Origin: WQXF01 sp031553615
GTDB taxonomy: Bacteria; Bacillota; Clostridia; Christensenellales; Aristaeellaceae
DNA: 42,479 bases
Direction of reading: 5' to 3'
Assembly: GCA_031553615.1 (NCBI GenBank)
Contig: JAVBLJ010000042.1
Span: 1 to 42,479 of the forward strand
The notes below the pieces were generated by a model that saw nothing but the letters and a program-made list of their open reading frames with translations, ran no database searches and was not told the DNA's origin. Each line of letters opens with the position of its first letter. Position 1 is the first letter of the stretch. The position numbers were made by a program, and so were the translations under genes. Below are positions 26,221 through 35,081 of this stretch, piece after piece.

Positions 26221-26748
26221 TTGCCCGTCATTTTTCAAAAGCTTGACAAAATCAAACCGGTATTCGATGTGGTCGATAAGGTTTCCATGTTCCTCTGCAA
26301 GCTCTTGCTGATCATCGATGTTGGCATCACCACCATGGCCGTCATGGGGCGCTACATCTCGTTTATTCCGGATCCCGCGTGGAGCGAGGAAGTGGTGCTG
26401 ACGCTCATGGTTTACATGGCGGTTTTGAGTGCTGCTCTGTGCATTCGCAAAGGAACGCACATTCGGATGACCGCGCTGGACAACTACCTGCCCAAGAATG
26501 CCATCAAAGCCCTGGATTTGCTGGCCGATGTGGCCGTGCTTTTCTTTGCCTTTGTGATGCTGACGCAGGGCTGGAAATTTGCCTTTGGCCTTGGCATGAA
26601 AGGCAAGTACACCTCGATGCCTGGCCTGTCCTTGTTTTGGATGTATTTCCCCATTCCACTGGCGGGGATTTTTATGATTCTGTTTGAAATCGAGAGCACT
26701 TATAAGCACATCAAAGCGTTCTTTGTGAAGGAGGAGATAGCCAAATGA
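26221..26748 (+). CDS. dctQ: TRAP transporter small permease DctQ
   Basis: Small integral membrane subunit of the TRAP transporter, with four predicted membrane spans. Typical signals are MAVMGRYISF, PAWSEEVVLTLMVYMAVLSAAL (the conserved W-[ST]-EE motif), and IRKGTHIRM with the charged H-I-R motif. 175 residues, normal. The start is TTG 26221, supported by AAAGGGGGAGG 7 bases upstream and the absence of a suitable ATG before the first span. Its end overlaps the dctM start by 4 bases. Confidence 0.92.
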   Translation: MPVIFQKLDKIKPVFDVVDKVSMFLCKLLLIIDVGITTMAVMGRYISFIPDPAWSEEVVLTLMVYMAVLSAALCIRKGTHIRMTALDNYLPKNAIKALDLLADVAVLFFAFVMLTQGWKFAFGLGMKGKYTSMPGLSLFWMYFPIPLAGIFMILFEIESTYKHIKAFFVKEEIAK

Positions 26749-28040
26749 GTCAGGAAGGAATTGCGATCCTCATCCTTTTGGGCGGCTTCTTTTTGATGAT
26801 TCTCCTGCGCTTTCCCATCGCGTACGCGGTCGGTCTTTCCGCAACCTTTTGCCTGCTGTACATGGGGAAGCCCCTCTTCGCAATCGCCCAGCAGATGACA
26901 AAGGGCATCAGCTCCTTTAGCCTGATGGCCGTGCCGTTCTTCATTACCATGGGCTGCCTGATGGGCTCCGGCGGCATCAGCGAGCGCCTCATTGCGCTGG
27001 CGGATTCCTTTGTGGGCTGGATGCGCGGCGGCATGGCGATGGTGAACATCGTTGCCTCCTACTTCTTCGGCGGCATATCGGGCTCGGCTGCTGCGGATAC
27101 CGCCTCCCTGGGGTCCATCCTGATCCCCATGATGGTGGAGCAGGGATATGACGACGATTTTTCGACGGCCGTCACCATCACCTCCTCCTGCGAGGGGTTG
27201 CTGGTGCCTCCCAGCCACAACATGGTCATCTACGCCACCACGGCGGGCGGCGTATCGGTGGGCAGCCTGTTCCTGGCGGGGTATTTGCCGGGCGCGCTGT
27301 TGGCGCTTTCGCTGATGATTGGGTCGCTGATTATTTCAATCAAGAGAAACTACCCCAAGGGCTCGCCCTTTAGCATCAAGAATGTGCTCAAGCAAATGGG
27401 AAGCTCGTTCTGGGCGATCGCGGCAGTTCTGATTGTGGTCGTGGGCGTGGTCGGCGGCGTATTTACCGCCACCGAGTCTGCCGCCATCGCGGTTATCTAC
27501 AGCCTGCTGGTGAGCGTTTTTGTGTACAAGGGCCTGAACTGGAAGGGCGTCTGGCGCGTGCTGAACGAGTGCGTGGGGACGCTGGGCATTGTGCTGATAC
27601 TGATCGCCACCTCCAGCGCGTTCGGGTATTGCCTGACCTTGCTGCATGTGCCTGCGTTGGCGGCAACGGCGATCAAGAGCGTTTCGAGCAGCCCCATAGT
27701 CCTAGCGTTGCTCATCAACGTGATTTTGCTCTTACTGGGTTGCATCATGGACATGGCGCCGATTATCCTAATCGCCACGCCCATCCTGCTGCCTCTCGCC
27801 AAGACCATCGGCATCGATCCCATCCAGTTTGGCATCATGATCGTGCTCAACTGCGGAATCGGCCTGCTGACCCCGCCGGTGGGCGCAGTGCTCTTCATCG
27901 GCTCGGCGGTTTCCAAGGTGCCCATGGAGCGCATTGTAAAGGCCACGCTGCCCTTCTACGCTTGCATGATCATCACCTTGCTGCTGGTCACCTTTATTCC
28001 GGGCATTAGCATGCTTGTACCCCAGTTGCTAGGGAAGTAA
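26745..28040 (+). CDS. dctM: TRAP transporter large permease DctM
   Basis: Large membrane subunit that carries out the transport step; about 12-13 hydrophobic segments over 431 residues. DctM-family motifs: FLMILLRFPIAYAVGLSA, SLMAVPFFITMGCLMG, YFFGGISGSAAADTASLGSILIP, and PPSHNMVIYATTAGG. ATG 26745 overlaps the end of dctQ (ATGA) and is preceded by AAGGAGGAG inside dctQ. Completes the dctPQM transporter. Confidence 0.95.
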   Translation: MSQEGIAILILLGGFFLMILLRFPIAYAVGLSATFCLLYMGKPLFAIAQQMTKGISSFSLMAVPFFITMGCLMGSGGISERLIALADSFVGWMRGGMAMVNIVASYFFGGISGSAAADTASLGSILIPMMVEQGYDDDFSTAVTITSSCEGLLVPPSHNMVIYATTAGGVSVGSLFLAGYLPGALLALSLMIGSLIISIKRNYPKGSPFSIKNVLKQMGSSFWAIAAVLIVVVGVVGGVFTATESAAIAVIYSLLVSVFVYKGLNWKGVWRVLNECVGTLGIVLILIATSSAFGYCLTLLHVPALAATAIKSVSSSPIVLALLINVILLLLGCIMDMAPIILIATPILLPLAKTIGIDPIQFGIMIVLNCGIGLLTPPVGAVLFIGSAVSKVPMERIVKATLPFYACMIITLLLVTFIPGISMLVPQLLGK

Positions 28041-28117
28041 ACCGGCAAGCAAGTTAGGCATTACGACATTTTGCTGCGAAAACGCTGCGATGACGCATCC
28101 GAAGAGAGCGATGGACG

Positions 28118-28852
28118 ATGATTGACGGTACGATGATGAACCTGGAGCGGATTTCCATGCCGGTGAGTGATAGCTACACCGTGTCATCGCGCGTGTACAA
28201 TGCGATTGCGCAGAGCCTTCTTTTGCTCGATTTGGTGCCGGGCAGCAGGATGAGCGAGCAAGAAATCGCCGCGCAACTAGGCGTCAGCCGCACGCCCGTG
28301 CGCGAGGCGTTTATTCGCTTGTCGCGCGAGCGCTTATTGATTGTGCAGCCGCAAAAGGGAACCATCGTGGCCAAGATTAGCCTCAGCCGCGTGAAACAGG
28401 AGCACTTCCTGCGGGAATCGCTGGAGCAGGCAGCGCTGGAGCAATTCATCTTCCTGAAGAACGACCAGGCCGTTGAGGAGCTCCAGCGTATCCTAGCCCT
28501 GCAGCGGGAAGCGATCGGACGGAACGACGACAACGAGTTTTTTCAATACGACGATGCGTTTCACAGGGTATTCTTTTCGGCGACCAACAATCTGCTTTCC
28601 CATCAGGTGATCCAGCGCAATTGCTTCGACTATTTCCGAATTCGCCGCCTTTCAACGCGGGCAACCCCCCAAATTCAGGCATTAAACGCCGAGCAGCATG
28701 AGGAAATTCTATCCTGCGTGAAAAAAAGTGATTTGCAGCAAGCACAAGCAGCGCTGCGTAAGCATGTCCGCAGGCTATCGACGGAGCTCAAGGAGCTTGC
28801 CGCGCGTTATCCGGACTATTTTTTGCAGGAGGATGAAGGTCGGCGCGTCTGA
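28118..28852 (+). CDS. GntR/FCD-family transcriptional regulator
   Basis: DNA-binding regulator of the FadR subfamily. The winged HTH covers about residues 20-88 with the GntR signature LVPGSRMSEQEIAAQLGVSRTPVREAF; the FCD effector domain follows (about 95-230) with metal/ligand positions suggested by D in YDDAFHRVFF and H in NAEQHEEIL. It lies between dctM and uxuA, so it likely controls this cluster, responding to a hexuronate or its catabolite; UxuR/ExuR belong to the same subfamily. Start is uncertain: ATG 28118 is taken, but ATG 28136 and ATG 28157 (GGAGCGGA upstream) are possible. Confidence 0.9.
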   Translation: MIDGTMMNLERISMPVSDSYTVSSRVYNAIAQSLLLLDLVPGSRMSEQEIAAQLGVSRTPVREAFIRLSRERLLIVQPQKGTIVAKISLSRVKQEHFLRESLEQAALEQFIFLKNDQAVEELQRILALQREAIGRNDDNEFFQYDDAFHRVFFSATNNLLSHQVIQRNCFDYFRIRRLSTRATPQIQALNAEQHEEILSCVKKSDLQQAQAALRKHVRRLSTELKELAARYPDYFLQEDEGRRV

Positions 28853-28954
28853 GTGAGCGAGGCGCTGAGCGGTTGCCTCGAATCGGTATGCATAGGGCAT
28901 TAAAGGAACGACGAATTACGACAACGAATCACATTTAAGATGGAGGAAGCGTGT

Positions 28955-30019
28955 ATGCAATTTTCCCTTCGCTGGTTTGGCGAGGCATTTGATTCCGTAA
29001 AGCTTTGGCAAATCCGGCAAATCCCCGGGGTCCAGGGGGTTATCACCACCCTATATGACACCAAGCCCGGCGAGGAGTGGGAGCTTGGCAAAATCCGCGC
29101 GATCAAGCAGCAGGTGGAGGATGCGGGGCTTTCCATACTGGGTATCGAGAGCGTGAACATCCACGATGCCATCAAGATCGGCACGCCCGATCGCGATCAG
29201 TACATCGAGAACTACATTCGCACCATTGAGAAGCTGGGTCAAGAAGGTATTCGCATGATTTGCTATAACTTCATGCCAATATTCGACTGGACGCGCTCCG
29301 ACCTGGCCAAGCCGCGCCCCGATGGCTCGACCGTGCTGGCTTACGATCAAAACTTGATCGACAAGATCGACCCGCAGCAGATGTTCGCCGCGATCGACAA
29401 GGGTTCCAATGGCTTCTTACTGCCCGGATGGGAGCCGGAGCGCATGGCGCGGGTCAAAGAGCTGTTTGAGCTCTACAAGCCGGTCGACAGGGAGCTGCTG
29501 TTCCAGAACCTGGTGTACTTCCTTAAGGCGATCATGCCGGTGTGCAACCAATACGACGTGAACATGGCCATCCACATCGACGATCCGGCCTGGAGCGTGT
29601 TTGGCCTGCCCCGCATTATTACCGATAAGCAGGCCCTCCATCGCCTGATGAACGCTGTGCCCGATGCGCACAACGGCGTCACCCTGTGCACCGGCAGCCT
29701 CAGCTCCAATCCGGAGAACGATATTCCCGACATCATCCGCAGCCTCAAGGGCCGCATTCACTTTGCGCACGTGCGCAACACCAAGCACACGGCTCCCGGG
29801 GTTTTCGAGGAAGCGGCGCACTATGCGGCTGATGGCTCGCTTGATATGCCCGAGATCATGCGCGCGCTGGTGGATATTGGCTTCGAAGGCCCCATTCGCC
29901 CGGACCATGGCCGCGCGATTTGGGGCGAGGTGGCCATGCCCGGCTACGGCCTGTACGACCGCGCGCTGGGCAGCCAGTACCTGCTGGGGCTGTACGACGC
30001 CATCAAGAGCGCGAAGTAA
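28955..30019 (+). CDS. uxuA: Mannonate dehydratase
   Basis: Converts D-mannonate to 2-keto-3-deoxygluconate in glucuronate catabolism. The family start SLRWFGEAFDSVKLWQIRQIPGVQGVI is followed by ESVNIHDAIK, the conserved YNFMPIFDWTRSDLA, the metal-site region MAIHIDDPAWSVFGLPRI, LCTGSLSSNPENDIPDII, IHFAHVRN and RPDHGRAIWGE, all hallmarks of UxuA. 354 residues, typical. ATG 28955 is preceded by TGGAGGAAGC. It follows the regulator by about 100 bases and precedes uxuB, giving the standard uxuAB pair. Confidence 0.96.
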   Translation: MQFSLRWFGEAFDSVKLWQIRQIPGVQGVITTLYDTKPGEEWELGKIRAIKQQVEDAGLSILGIESVNIHDAIKIGTPDRDQYIENYIRTIEKLGQEGIRMICYNFMPIFDWTRSDLAKPRPDGSTVLAYDQNLIDKIDPQQMFAAIDKGSNGFLLPGWEPERMARVKELFELYKPVDRELLFQNLVYFLKAIMPVCNQYDVNMAIHIDDPAWSVFGLPRIITDKQALHRLMNAVPDAHNGVTLCTGSLSSNPENDIPDIIRSLKGRIHFAHVRNTKHTAPGVFEEAAHYAADGSLDMPEIMRALVDIGFEGPIRPDHGRAIWGEVAMPGYGLYDRALGSQYLLGLYDAIKSAK

Positions 30020-30061
30020 AGTGATGCAATCCATACAAGGCATGAAACTGTGGAGGAACAG

Positions 30062-31669
30062 ATGAAGCTTAGTTTGCAAGGCATTCAAGCCCCAGAGTAT
30101 AAGGCGAAGGGCTACCTGCTGCCCGCCTTCGACATTCAGGCCGTGCGCGAGAACACGCGGAAGCGCCCTACCTGGGTGCATTTCGGCGCGGGCAACATCA
30201 TGCGCGCGTTTCCGGCAGTGCTTTGCCAGCGCTTGCTAGATGAGGGCGCAATCGATACCGGCATGATCGTGGTGGAAACCTACGATCCCGAAATCATCGA
30301 AAAGGCCTTTGCGCCCTTTGAGAACCTGACGCTGGCGGTTTCGCTCAAGGGAAATGGCACGGTGGAAAAGCGCGTGGTGGCCTCGATCTGCGAGGCGCTT
30401 GGCTACGCCGGACAGGAGCGCCGCGTGGAGGAAATCTTTTGCGCCGATAGCCTGCAGATGGTCACCATGACGATCACTGAAAAGGGCTACGCGGTCACCG
30501 ACGCCGCAGGCAAGCCGTTGGGCTATTGCGCGGGCGATTTTCAGAGCATGGAGCGCCCGGTTTCGATCGTCGGCATACTGTGTAAGCTGATGGCCGCGCG
30601 GTACCGCGATGGGCAAAAACCGCTGGCCCTGGTCTCGTTGGATAACTGCTCGCACAACGGCACCATTCTGCAAAACAGCATGCTTGCCATCGCCCGGGCT
30701 TGGGCGGAAAAGGGTTTGATCGATCGGGGATATGTTGAGTATCTATCGGATCCGGCCAAGGTGGCGTTCACCTGGAGCATGATCGACAAGATCACGCCCC
30801 GCCCCTCCGATGAGGTGATCGCGCTGCTGGAGCGCGAGGGCTTCGAGGGTGCGCAGGTGGTGGTAACCGGCAAGAACACGTACGTATCCGGCATGGTGAA
30901 CGCCGAGGAGTGCGAATATCTCGCCATCGAGGATCACTTCCCCAACGGTCGTCCTCCCCTGGAGAAGGTGGGCGTGATCTTTGCGGATCGCGAGGCTGTG
31001 GACAAAATCGAAAAGATGAAGGTCTGCACCTGCCTAAACCCGTTGCACACCTGCCTGGCGATCTACGGCTGCCTGCTGGGCTACACCAAGATATCGGATG
31101 AGATGAAGGACGACGCGCTGGTGGCGCTTATCAAGCGGATTGGCTATGTGGAAGGCCTGCCCATGGCGGTGAATCCGGGCATCATGGATGCGCGCAAGTT
31201 CATCGACGAGGTAGTGGAGCTGCGCTTGCCCAATCCCTTTGTGCCCGATACACCGCAACGCATCGCCTGCGATACCTCAAAAAAACTGCCCGTGCGCTTT
31301 GGCGAGACGCTGAAGGCCTATGTGGCCGCGGGCAAAAGCGATGGATCGACCGATCTCTCCTTCCTGAAGGCGATTCCACTGGTGTTCGCGGGGTATGCGC
31401 GCTACCTGACCGGCGTGGACGACGAAGGCAAGGCATTCGAACCCTCGCCCGATCCCAGCCTGGATACACTCCAGGCTCACGTGGCCGGATTCGTCCTGGG
31501 CCAGCCGTTCGACACGGCAAGGCTAAGGCCGATCTTCGCCGATGAGAACCTCTTTGGCGTAGATTTGTATGCCCACGGTCTGGGCGAAATTTGTGAGCAG
31601 CTTTTCACCCGCATGAGCACCGGCAAGGGTGCGATTCGTGCGCAGATCGAGGCGACGGTACGCGCGTGA
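30062..31669 (+). CDS. uxuB: Fructuronate reductase (mannitol dehydrogenase family)
   Basis: NAD-dependent reductase giving mannonate from fructuronate, the step before UxuA. Rossmann start VHFGAGNIMRAFPA at about residues 39-52, LVSLDNCSHNG, and the polyol-dehydrogenase catalytic pattern K-x5-N-x2-H in KVCTCLNPLHTC. 535 residues, in the UxuB/UxaB range. I chose ATG 30062 (TGGAGGAACAG upstream) over ATG 30050. A tagaturonate reductase (UxaB) role cannot be excluded by motif alone, but the adjacent uxuA favours UxuB. The end of the operon is marked by the terminator at 31712. Confidence 0.9.
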   Translation: MKLSLQGIQAPEYKAKGYLLPAFDIQAVRENTRKRPTWVHFGAGNIMRAFPAVLCQRLLDEGAIDTGMIVVETYDPEIIEKAFAPFENLTLAVSLKGNGTVEKRVVASICEALGYAGQERRVEEIFCADSLQMVTMTITEKGYAVTDAAGKPLGYCAGDFQSMERPVSIVGILCKLMAARYRDGQKPLALVSLDNCSHNGTILQNSMLAIARAWAEKGLIDRGYVEYLSDPAKVAFTWSMIDKITPRPSDEVIALLEREGFEGAQVVVTGKNTYVSGMVNAEECEYLAIEDHFPNGRPPLEKVGVIFADREAVDKIEKMKVCTCLNPLHTCLAIYGCLLGYTKISDEMKDDALVALIKRIGYVEGLPMAVNPGIMDARKFIDEVVELRLPNPFVPDTPQRIACDTSKKLPVRFGETLKAYVAAGKSDGSTDLSFLKAIPLVFAGYARYLTGVDDEGKAFEPSPDPSLDTLQAHVAGFVLGQPFDTARLRPIFADENLFGVDLYAHGLGEICEQLFTRMSTGKGAIRAQIEATVRA

Positions 31670-31711
31670 TTCAGCCGGGGCCAGGCCTGAATCGAAAGCA
31701 AAGGGGCAAAG

Positions 31712-31757
31712 AAAAGCGATCCGCCTCCATCGTTCGATGGAAGCGGATCGCTTTTTT
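31712..31757. terminator. Bidirectional terminator between uxuB and the GH112 gene
   Basis: AAAAGCGATCCGC (31712-31724) pairs with GCGGATCGCTTTT (31743-31755), topped by an inner CCATCG/CGATGG stem, with a T-run on each strand. It separates the converging clusters. Confidence 0.92.
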
Positions 31758-31777
31758 GTGCCTTTGGTTGGATGCGC

Positions 31778-33958
31778 TTATAGCTCCACGACCTGCATCC
31801 GGTAGCCCTCGAGCGCAAAGGGGAGGGTTTGGCCCAACGCCTGCACCGTGCCCTGCCGGGGCTCGGCGCTGTTGTTAATGAGCACCATCCGGTGCGCGTT
31901 GGCATACCAGGCGCATTCCACCTCGGGATCGCTGGGCAGGAAGTCGGCCTGCTGTGCTCCCGCCGCCAGCAGGATGAGCTGCAACAGCAGGCGAGCGCCG
32001 TGTGCGCTGTGGCGGTAGCCCGAGAGGTAGAGCCCCTTGCCCTGCCCGAACACGTGGCAGGTCAATGCGGGGGAGCCATCCTGCTCCTGCCACACCTCGG
32101 CCGTGCCGTCCGTCAGGTAGGCGGTGGGTTTGGCGGGCAGCTCAGTCTTACCTGCGCACAGCGCGGGCAGGCACTGCGCTTCATAGCGCCACTTTCCATG
32201 GCAGCTTTGCCTTCCGCAATCTACATCGACGCCCAGCACGTGGGCCATGCGCAGTTGGGTGGCGTAGCCCTCCAGCGCGGAGGGCTCGTTGATGCCGATC
32301 AGCGCACCGCCCTGGTGTACCCAAGCGGTTACAGCCTCCACCACGGCATCGTCCCAGCACTCGCCGCCGCTCCACGCGGTACCCTTGAGCCCTGCGCACA
32401 GCAGCACGTCGGTCTCTCGGAGCGCGCCCTGCTTTACCTGCACGAAATCCAGGAAGCGCACCTCGAAGGGTAGGCCGGATAGACTCTCGAGCACGTGGAT
32501 CAGGTCGTGGGCATCGGTCTCGTGGAAGTGCCCGGAGAGCGTCCAGGGGCGCAGCGCTCCCCAAGCGTGCAGCACTGCCACCCGGGGCTTCATGCATTCG
32601 GGTGCGCCCTGTTGGTGGAAGGCGTTGATCTGCCGGAACTCCTGCGCGATGTCTTCGATAGCGGTTACGAAGGTGGGGAAGCCCTGCGTCAGGTGCAGAT
32701 ATCCGCCCAAGCCGATGCGATCCACCGGCTGGCGCAGTAGCGCGCGGCGCACGTTGCGCCAATAGAGCCAAGCATCGGTCGCCGGATCGCCGCCGGGGGA
32801 GAAGGTGGGCGCACCGCCCAGCCCCACCGGGAAGAGGTAGGGATGCAGGCGAATTTCGTGCACCCGTGCCGGAACCCCGGCGCAAAGCCGCGCTTCGAAG
32901 CCCGAGAACACGCATTTGATCATGCCGTCCAGCCCGATCTCCGGGTAGTGGGGACCGTAGGGCTCCAGTCCCACCCAGCTATCGTCGTAAAAAACGTAGG
33001 CCTGCTTGCCGTACCCGTGCACGATATCCACCAATTCCTTGGCGAAGGCGCATACGCGGGCATGGGTGAAGGCCATCCAATCCCGCTTCTTGGCATCGGG
33101 CACCGAGTGGGTGGCGCGCAGCCTGCCCTGGTTCACGAAATCCTCGGCGGTGAGCGCATAGCCGTACTGCGTCTCGAAGGCCTGCAGCGCCAGCGGACTC
33201 ACCGTGAAATCGTAGGAGGCCCAATCGCTGAACAGGTGACGGTTGCGCTCTTGGCTGCCCCAGATCCACACAAAATTGTAGAAGAAGGAGGTGAACCGAA
33301 CCACCGTGGTTTGGGGGTGGGCGAGGCACCAATCGTGCAGCCATGCCTTCAGGCAGGCTTGTACCTCGGGGTACACCGGGTCGAGCTGCCGCAGGTGTTC
33401 CTTGTCCCAGCCGTTGGTGACGGGGTTGTACATCGAAATCTCTTCCCAAATGCGCAGGGCAAAAAAGCTGACGGTGTACGTGTGCCAAGGAACGCTTGCG
33501 ATGATCACCTCGCCGGTAGCGGCGTCGTAATGCCAGGCTTCGCGGGGGCAAAGGGAGTTGCTGGTGCGGTCGTACACCTGCCAGTAGGCCAGGGCTTCAG
33601 GGGCATCGTTGATCTGAAACTGCTCGGCAAAGAAGCCATCCATCAACGCGATGCGCAGCGGCGATTCGGTCTGCACCCGCGGGGCGGTGCACAGGATGCA
33701 TTGTTGCTGCGCCCAGGGATGCGCCTGAATCCAAGCGTTGTGCTCGCGAATGATGCAGAGGGTCGAATAGACACCGTAGCCCGCCGACAGCAAGCTATCG
33801 GAAAGCGCGGTGCCGTCGCTATCGCGGATCACATCCGCGCCCCAGCGCTGGGCCAACGCCAGCGTCAAATCCTCGTAGCCGGCTTCACCTGGCAGGGTAA
33901 AGCCGCCTTTCAACTGCTCGTTCAAGTGCTCGTTCAAGTGCTCGCTCAAGTGCTTCAC
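31778..33958 (-). CDS. GH112 galactoside phosphorylase (galactosyl-rhamnose or galacto/lacto-N-biose type)
   Basis: Phosphorolytic enzyme that splits a beta-galactoside to galactose 1-phosphate plus the acceptor sugar. The protein follows the Bifidobacterium lacto-N-biose phosphorylase throughout: FTLPGEAGYEDLTL start, ADVIRDSDGT (41-50), EEISMYNPVTNGW (172-184), TTVVRFTSFFYNFV (217-230), FYDDSWVGLEPYG (323-335, aspartate equivalent to the general acid of that enzyme), DRIGLGGYLHL, and a C-terminal GATase-like and beta domain. 726 residues, normal; no signal peptide, so cytoplasmic. Beside GH105 and an Lpl-type importer, galactosyl-beta-1,4-rhamnose from rhamnogalacturonan I is the more likely substrate (inference). 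Start: GTG 33958, though TTG 33949 has a better site (GAGAGGTG); the first 16 residues are an LNEH-type repeat. Confidence 0.88.
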   Translation of the reverse strand: MKHLSEHLNEHLNEQLKGGFTLPGEAGYEDLTLALAQRWGADVIRDSDGTALSDSLLSAGYGVYSTLCIIREHNAWIQAHPWAQQQCILCTAPRVQTESPLRIALMDGFFAEQFQINDAPEALAYWQVYDRTSNSLCPREAWHYDAATGEVIIASVPWHTYTVSFFALRIWEEISMYNPVTNGWDKEHLRQLDPVYPEVQACLKAWLHDWCLAHPQTTVVRFTSFFYNFVWIWGSQERNRHLFSDWASYDFTVSPLALQAFETQYGYALTAEDFVNQGRLRATHSVPDAKKRDWMAFTHARVCAFAKELVDIVHGYGKQAYVFYDDSWVGLEPYGPHYPEIGLDGMIKCVFSGFEARLCAGVPARVHEIRLHPYLFPVGLGGAPTFSPGGDPATDAWLYWRNVRRALLRQPVDRIGLGGYLHLTQGFPTFVTAIEDIAQEFRQINAFHQQGAPECMKPRVAVLHAWGALRPWTLSGHFHETDAHDLIHVLESLSGLPFEVRFLDFVQVKQGALRETDVLLCAGLKGTAWSGGECWDDAVVEAVTAWVHQGGALIGINEPSALEGYATQLRMAHVLGVDVDCGRQSCHGKWRYEAQCLPALCAGKTELPAKPTAYLTDGTAEVWQEQDGSPALTCHVFGQGKGLYLSGYRHSAHGARLLLQLILLAAGAQQADFLPSDPEVECAWYANAHRMVLINNSAEPRQGTVQALGQTLPFALEGYRMQVVEL
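33911..33955 (-). repeat. 12-bp tandem repeat at the 5' end of the GH112 gene
   Basis: Four near-identical units of CAAGTGCTCGTT (plus-strand reading; last one partial) encode repeated L-N-E-H tetrapeptides. The repeat precedes the first conserved residues and looks like a strand-slippage expansion. Confidence 0.8.
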
Positions 33959-33961
33959 CTC

Positions 33962-34984
33962 TCAGCGGGGGAGTGCCGCCGTCAGGAAAGCGAGCGCCAG
34001 GCCCTGCCCCCAACCCTGCACCCAATCGCGCGAAATGGTACGGTAGCCCTCCAGGTCGTTCATCACCGCAGTGCCCCCGGATACGTGCAGCAGACGGCCG
34101 TCCGGAGTGATGTGTTGCAGAATGCCTTCGCAGGCTTTTTGGGCGTACTGGGTGTGCAGCGGGTTGCCGCCGATCAGCATAGCCGCCGCGATGCCCGCGC
34201 TGGCGCTAAGCTCCTCGTAGCTCTGTTCATCGTCGAGCACGGTGTGCCACAGGCCGTTTTCGGTTTGCAGGCCCTTGAGCCCCGCCAGCTGATCGCGCAG
34301 GGAACACTGCACGTCCATAAACGGCGGGTATAGGTAGGCCCTGGGTAGCCGCACGCCGACCTGGGACATGGTGTAAGCCGCCCAGGCATTGGCCCTCGCC
34401 CAAAAGAATCCGGACATGTGATCTTTTTGAATGTTGTTGTACCCATGGTACCAAAGGCCGCTTTCGCGATCCTGCAGGTACTGGATGTGCCAGTAATACT
34501 GGTTGAGTGCATCGTTGATGATCTCCTGATCACCGACCTTCACGCCGAAGCGCAGCAGGAAGAACGCCGCCATGAACAGGGTGTCCGCCCAGGCCTGCTC
34601 GGGGACATCGTTGTTGACCGACACGGTATGCTGCAGCACGTGTTCGCCAAAGCGCAGCGCGTGGTTGCGCAGGTAATCGACCTTTTGCAGTATGATTTCC
34701 CAATACCGATCCTCGCCGGTGGCCTCGTGCAGGGTGAGTAGGCAATGGCCCATGGCGCAGGTGTTGACCGTCCAGCTGGGCAGGCCCAGGGCGATGTACT
34801 CATCGATGCGCGCCTGCAGCAGGCGGAGATACTCGACGTTTTGAGTGGCCGCGTAGGCCTCGGAGATGCCATAGTAGGCTACGCCGCAGGGCCAATCCCA
34901 GGTCAGATCCATCTGCATGGTCTTGCGAACCACCGCATCGATGGCATCGGTCAGCACCTTTGTTTCCACATTCAGCTTGATCAT
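33962..34984 (-). CDS. GH105 unsaturated rhamnogalacturonyl/galacturonyl hydrolase (YteR-like)
   Basis: Hydrolyses the 4,5-unsaturated uronic acid from the non-reducing end of oligosaccharides made by pectate or rhamnogalacturonan lyases. Alpha/alpha-barrel motifs: LTWDWPCGVAYYGISEAY (27-44), EQAWADTLFMAAFFLLR (129-145) with D134 matching the general acid Asp143 of YteR, SGFFWARANAWAAYTM, and ENGLWHTVLDDEQSYEELSASAG. 340 residues, no signal peptide, so acts after import. AAGGAGG precedes the ATG. It lies 3 bases before the GH112 gene and after the solute-binding protein gene, in one operon. Confidence 0.93.
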   Translation of the reverse strand: MIKLNVETKVLTDAIDAVVRKTMQMDLTWDWPCGVAYYGISEAYAATQNVEYLRLLQARIDEYIALGLPSWTVNTCAMGHCLLTLHEATGEDRYWEIILQKVDYLRNHALRFGEHVLQHTVSVNNDVPEQAWADTLFMAAFFLLRFGVKVGDQEIINDALNQYYWHIQYLQDRESGLWYHGYNNIQKDHMSGFFWARANAWAAYTMSQVGVRLPRAYLYPPFMDVQCSLRDQLAGLKGLQTENGLWHTVLDDEQSYEELSASAGIAAAMLIGGNPLHTQYAQKACEGILQHITPDGRLLHVSGGTAVMNDLEGYRTISRDWVQGWGQGLALAFLTAALPR

Positions 34985-35023
34985 AAACGCCGGATCCTCC
35001 TTGTGCGGTGCGGTTCGTTCAAA

Positions 35024-35057
35024 GGGACGCCCCCCAAAGAGGCTTGGAGGGCGTCCC
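35024..35057 (-). terminator. Intercistronic hairpin after the Lpl-type solute-binding protein gene
   Basis: GGGACGCCC (35024-35032) pairs with GGGCGTCCC (35049-35057); on the minus strand it is followed only by TTTG. It lacks a true T-run, so it may protect the upstream mRNA end or partly terminate before the GH105 gene. Confidence 0.55.
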
Positions 35058-35081
35058 GGGTATTGTGGTTATGGAATTGTC

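Noticed and set aside
28884..28895. A second UxuR-like site before uxuA (CGGTATGCAT)
   Set aside because: Too many mismatches and not palindromic.
32843..34333. A 496-codon open frame antisense to the GH112 and GH105 genes
   Set aside because: It crosses the junction of two genes supported by family motifs; it is a codon-bias shadow.
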